Source: Haloplanus rubicundus
GTDB lineage: Archaea > Halobacteriota > Halobacteria > Halobacteriales > Haloferacaceae
Direction: 5' to 3'
Assembly: GCF_003342675.1 (NCBI RefSeq)
Contig: NZ_CP031148.1
Coordinates: forward strand, 124,001 to 188,000
Length of the DNA: 64,000 nucleotides
This document shows, one piece after another, positions 61,275 to 64,000 of the stretch; within the stretch, counting starts at the first letter, position 1, and each line of letters opens with the position of its first letter. The position numbers and the translations under genes were made by a program. The notes below the pieces were generated by a model that had not been told where the DNA came from, did not search any database, and worked only from the letters and a program-made list of their open reading frames with translations.

Positions 61275-61829
61275 ATGCCCTCCAGACAGCGTCGGCTCTT
61301 CCTGAGAGCCATCGGTACAGCGATGAGTGTCGGTATCGGCGGCTGTGCGGGCCGGTCGACGGGTAGCGCGGCGGACGATGCCGCGCCGACGACGGCGGCG
61401 GACGACCCGCTCACCCTCCCCTCGGCGGTGACGACCGGTGACCTGCCGGACGGGCGGGTCCGTCTCGTGGCACCGGGGACGGTCACCCTGTTGAACTTCT
61501 TCACGACGTGGTGTCGGCCGTGTCAGCGCGAGATGTCGGAGTTTCGGAGGCTCCGGGCCGAGTACGACGCCGACGCGCTCCACATGGTGTCGATCACGCC
61601 GGAGGTAGAGGAGACGCTCGTCGAGGAGTTCTGGGCGGAGTACGAGGGGACGTGGCCGGTCGTCATGGACCCCGCCCTGACGGCGACCGAGCGGTGGAAC
61701 GCCAACCGCTACCCGACGAACCTGCTGTTCGACGCGGACGGGACGCCAGCGGGCGACGGCCCGAAGGTTCGGGCGCGGACCTTCGAGGAGTTCGACGCCC
61801 TGATCGAACCGCTGGTTGCGGAGGCGTGA
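61275..61829 (+). CDS. TlpA/ResA-like thioredoxin lipoprotein
   Basis: A 184-residue extracytoplasmic thiol-disulfide protein. The N-terminus has twin arginines (RQRRLFLRAIG) and a lipobox-like GIGGC, so it is probably a Tat-exported lipoprotein. The thioredoxin domain has TTWCRPCQREMSEF and the cis-Pro in NRYPTNLLFDADG. With the adjacent CcdA-like membrane protein it would pass reducing power across the membrane, for cytochrome c or cupredoxin maturation. TATA-like ACTTATG about 33 bases upstream. Confidence 0.87.
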   Translation: MPSRQRRLFLRAIGTAMSVGIGGCAGRSTGSAADDAAPTTAADDPLTLPSAVTTGDLPDGRVRLVAPGTVTLLNFFTTWCRPCQREMSEFRRLRAEYDADALHMVSITPEVEETLVEEFWAEYEGTWPVVMDPALTATERWNANRYPTNLLFDADGTPAGDGPKVRARTFEEFDALIEPLVAEA

Positions 61830-61831
61830 CG

Positions 61832-62557
61832 ATGGCCGGTCTCGCTCCACCGGCCCTGCTCGCACTCGCCTTCTCCGCGGGCACCGCGACTTTCTTCGCC
61901 CCGTGTGCGTTCCCACTGCTCCCGGGCTATCTCTCCTACTTTCTGGGGGATACCGTCTCGGCGACGGCGGCGGAGACGCCGACTCGCTCGTTCACCGACC
62001 GCGTGCGCGGACCGCTGGCGCGTGCGGGCCTCGTCGGCGTCGTGGCGAGTCTCGGTATCACGCTCGTCTACGTCGGCCTCGCGGGGACGACGGCCGCACT
62101 CGGCGCCCGAGCGCTGGCCGACATCGCGATACTCGAAGTCCTCGTCGGCGGCCTGTTCGTCGTCGCAGGGACGGCGATGGCCGCGGGGTGGAAAGTCTCC
62201 CGCTCGGTCGTCCGGTTGCCGAAGCGGCGGCGGTCGGTCGTCGGCTTCTTCATCTTCGGCGTGCTGTACGCGGGCGCCGCCGCGGGCTGTACGGCGCCGC
62301 TCTTTCTCGCCGTCGTGGCGCGGGGGCTGACCGCCGGCCCGCTGGTCGGCGTCGGCATCGCCGCCGCCTACGCGGCCGGGATGAGCACGGTGCTGGTCGT
62401 CGTGACCGGCGTGTCGGCGGTGGGGAGTTCGTCGCTCGTCTCCGCCCTCGCCGGCCACGCGGAGCGGATCTATCGGGTCGCGGGCGGGCTGCTCGCGCTC
62501 TCGGGGGCCGCGGAGCTCTACTACTACGCCTACGGTTTCCCGGAGGTGTGGCCGTGA
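61832..62557 (+). CDS. ccdA: CcdA-like thiol-disulfide transporter membrane protein
   Basis: A 241-residue protein with six helices and the two conserved cysteines in FFAPCAFPLLPGYLSYF and GAAAGCTAPLFLAVV. It carries electrons from cytoplasmic thioredoxin to an outside thioredoxin-like partner, here the TlpA-like product of the preceding gene (two-base gap). The next gene overlaps its end by four bases. Confidence 0.9.
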   Translation: MAGLAPPALLALAFSAGTATFFAPCAFPLLPGYLSYFLGDTVSATAAETPTRSFTDRVRGPLARAGLVGVVASLGITLVYVGLAGTTAALGARALADIAILEVLVGGLFVVAGTAMAAGWKVSRSVVRLPKRRRSVVGFFIFGVLYAGAAAGCTAPLFLAVVARGLTAGPLVGVGIAAAYAAGMSTVLVVVTGVSAVGSSSLVSALAGHAERIYRVAGGLLALSGAAELYYYAYGFPEVWP

Positions 62558-63324
62558 CGCGGCGCCGTCGACTGATCGCCGTCGTCGTTGCCCTGCTGCT
62601 CGTCGGTGCGGGCTGTGTGGCGCCGACGAGTCAATCGGCGCCGCCCCCGGGCCTCGACGACGACGCCGTGACGGACGCGAACGCGCTCGTCCGGGCGCAC
62701 ACGACGGCGCTCGAATCCCGGTCGTTCACCGCCCACGTGACGACGACCAGCCGACCGACCGACGCGGACTACCGCGTCGTCCTGAACCGGACGTGGCGCG
62801 TCGATCCGACCGGGACGCTCCGGGGGTCGGTCGTGGACACCTCGGCGACCGTCGGCGACGCGCCGGAGCGATACGCGCGCCGGCCGGACGAGCGGGCGGC
62901 GTGGCGCGAGGGGACGACCACCTACCGACGCGTCGACAGGGGCGAGAACGTCACGTACCGCCGCGTCGACCTGTTCAACTCGTCGGTGAAGCTGAGCGCG
63001 GCCATCCAGCGGCAGGCGCTGTACCGGCTGAACACGCGGACCGAGGCGACGGTCACGCCGGTGCTGCGGGACGGGAGCCGCCGGTACCGCATCGAGGCGC
63101 GATTGAACGACACCGCCGTGACGACGAACGCGTCCATGACGCTTCTCGTGGATACGAGCGGCGTCGTGCGGACGATGCGGACGAATCAGACCGTCCGGTA
63201 CCGCTCCGGGAACCGCGTCGTCACGCGGACGGTGCGAATCGAAGACGTGGGAACGACCACCGTCGAGCGACCGGACTGGTACCCGACGGCGGCCGAGGCG
63301 ACTCGGACGGCGACGGACGGCTGA
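62554..63324 (+). CDS. Secreted lipoprotein, haloarchaeal family
   Basis: A 256-residue lipoprotein: signal (residues 1-20) with lipobox VGAGC, then a LolA/LppX-like beta-rich domain with Asp/Arg/Thr-rich strands (SFTAHVTTTSRPTDADYRV, TYRRVDRGENVTYRRV). Many haloarchaeal genomes carry several such proteins (DUF7537-like, from memory). GTG start overlaps ccdA by four bases, so it is co-expressed with the thiol system. Function unknown. Confidence 0.78.
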   Translation: MTRRRRLIAVVVALLLVGAGCVAPTSQSAPPPGLDDDAVTDANALVRAHTTALESRSFTAHVTTTSRPTDADYRVVLNRTWRVDPTGTLRGSVVDTSATVGDAPERYARRPDERAAWREGTTTYRRVDRGENVTYRRVDLFNSSVKLSAAIQRQALYRLNTRTEATVTPVLRDGSRRYRIEARLNDTAVTTNASMTLLVDTSGVVRTMRTNQTVRYRSGNRVVTRTVRIEDVGTTTVERPDWYPTAAEATRTATDG

Positions 63325-63576
63325 CCGCCGACGGCGTGCCGTCCGTCCGCTCGAACTAGTATCACTATTGTGGTATATCTAGTCGAACGTTGATGAACTA
63401 TCATCGAAATAACTCGATATGTCGAATCGTGAAAATCGCTTGTCAGCCACTCTTAGACGCTTATAGTGGTATTTTCACACGCGTAGGAACGCCCCAACGA
63501 CAGTCGTTCCCGATCGATCACGACATATCATATCGCAGAAACATTTATCCGTTCGGCGGTTGACATACCAATCGTA
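63325..63576. other. AT-richer intergenic region before the winged-helix gene
   Basis: 252 bases of relatively AT-rich sequence without a gene. It holds several short TATA-like stretches (GTGGTATATCTAG at about 63371-63383, CTTATAGTGG at about 63460-63469, ACATTTATCC at 63541-63550). The last is placed about 30 bases before the start at 63577. The number of elements suggests regulated or multiple promoters. Nothing repeat-like. Confidence 0.5.
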
Positions 63577-63822
63577 ATGAGCGCCACGACGTTCGACACG
63601 ACCGAGACGGACCGCATCGCCATCGACGTGCCGGAAGGGCTGACCGCCGCCGAGTCGAAACTCGTCTACGTGTTCCTCGCCGCCTCGGACGGGGCGACGG
63701 TCGAGGAACTCAACGCGGCCCTCGACATCAGCAAAATCTCACTCTTCCCGGTCCTGCGGACGCTGACCGAGCGGGGCGTCGTCGCCCGCGACGGATCGGC
63801 GTACGTACCGAGCGCGTCGTAA
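63577..63822 (+). CDS. Small winged-helix/TrmB-like regulator
   Basis: An 81-residue single winged-helix domain: LTAAESKLVYVFLAASDGAT, the recognition helix AALDISKISLFPVLRTL and wing GVVARDGSAYV. It is of the TrmB/MarR-like small type. No sensor domain, so it may respond through its own abundance or a partner. Target unknown. Confidence 0.75.
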   Translation: MSATTFDTTETDRIAIDVPEGLTAAESKLVYVFLAASDGATVEELNAALDISKISLFPVLRTLTERGVVARDGSAYVPSAS

Positions 63823-63929
63823 AGTGACGACGGACGTGGCGCGTTCGCGCCGACGATTCTGCGACACTCGTACTCCTGATCGGGGAGCGTGTCACAGCTC
63901 GCCGAACTGGCGTGTCGTGAAACTCAGCT

Positions 63930-63959
63930 GACGCCCCCGCGGGATTGGACGGGGGCGTC
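63930..63959. terminator. GC-rich hairpin near the right edge
   Basis: GACGCCCCC (63930-63938) and GGGGGCGTC (63951-63959) form a perfect nine-pair stem with a 12-base loop. No T-run follows. It could be a terminator, or the end of a small mobile element continuing past the window. The rest of 63823-64000 holds no supported gene. Confidence 0.35.
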
Positions 63960-64000
63960 GGCCATGGATGAATAGGGTAGCATGTCCCGGATGTCGTACC

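Noticed and set aside
63823-64000. Start of a transposon at the right edge
   Set aside because: Only a hairpin is visible and no transposase frame can be supported, so this was listed only as a hairpin.

Overview
The window is a GC-rich haloarchaeal chromosome segment. It shows acidic proteins, TFB, archaeal MCM, Trm1, leaderless TATA promoters and NTCGAA-poor, C/G-ending codons. The menaquinone-type electron-transfer gene, BioY-EcfA-EcfT transporter, APC-USP transporter and Lrp-glnA pair fit the Haloferacaceae/Halorubraceae side of the class Halobacteria. The genus cannot be fixed from the sequence.

Region 1 (1 to about 12.16 kb) is the integrase-end portion of an integrated pleolipovirus of the SNJ2/betapleolipovirus kind. 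It runs as follows: rolling-circle Rep (cut by the left edge), a small acidic protein, a four-helix membrane protein (VP3-like), the spike (VP4-like), a chain of tiny overlapping membrane-protein genes, and a VP8-like P-loop NTPase. A variable cassette follows (type IV pilin, HTH protein, duplicated NTPase tail, very AT-rich HEPN-like gene), then two PhiH1-repressor-type winged-helix genes on the minus strand, a divergent operator region, two small ORFs and an SNJ2-type tyrosine integrase. The other provirus end lies left of the window. A non-coding stretch at 11.93-12.26 kb carries T-loop-like inverted repeats and is the likely att region.

Region 2 (12.26-43.7 kb) is ordinary chromosome. It holds a stand-alone Cas4-like protein, a Sua5/TsaC enzyme, redoxin and glutaredoxin genes, CNNM and PiT transporters, a CDF transporter, threonine aldolase, an M29 aminopeptidase followed by an 81-bp tandem terminator duplication, AzlCD, Lrp-glnA, PAP2, BrkB, site-2 protease, APC-USP transporter, Trm1, acyl-CoA dehydrogenase, a cupin, an MFS transporter, an ETF:menaquinone-type Fe-S oxidoreductase and the biotin ECF transporter operon.

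Region 3 (43.8-52.9 kb) is the replication neighbourhood. An MCM helicase gene is interrupted by two inteins: a mini-intein in the Walker A loop and a large homing-endonuclease intein in the Walker B region. It is followed in the same direction, with overlaps or very short gaps, by five genes: four uncharacterised proteins and a MinD-type ATPase. A TFB gene and a divergent uncharacterised regulator share a promoter region with a perfect palindrome. The exon DNA flanking the inteins has foreign, AT-leaning codon use, which suggests homing with co-conversion.

Region 4 (52.9-64 kb) is redox and stress related: Acg-type nitroreductase, HxlR regulator, MFS, DoxX, glutathionyl-hydroquinone-reductase-like protein with a DsbA-like protein, LLM oxidoreductase, peroxiredoxin, a MinD-like protein with a degenerate P-loop, TlpA-like lipoprotein with CcdA, a lipoprotein and a small winged-helix regulator.
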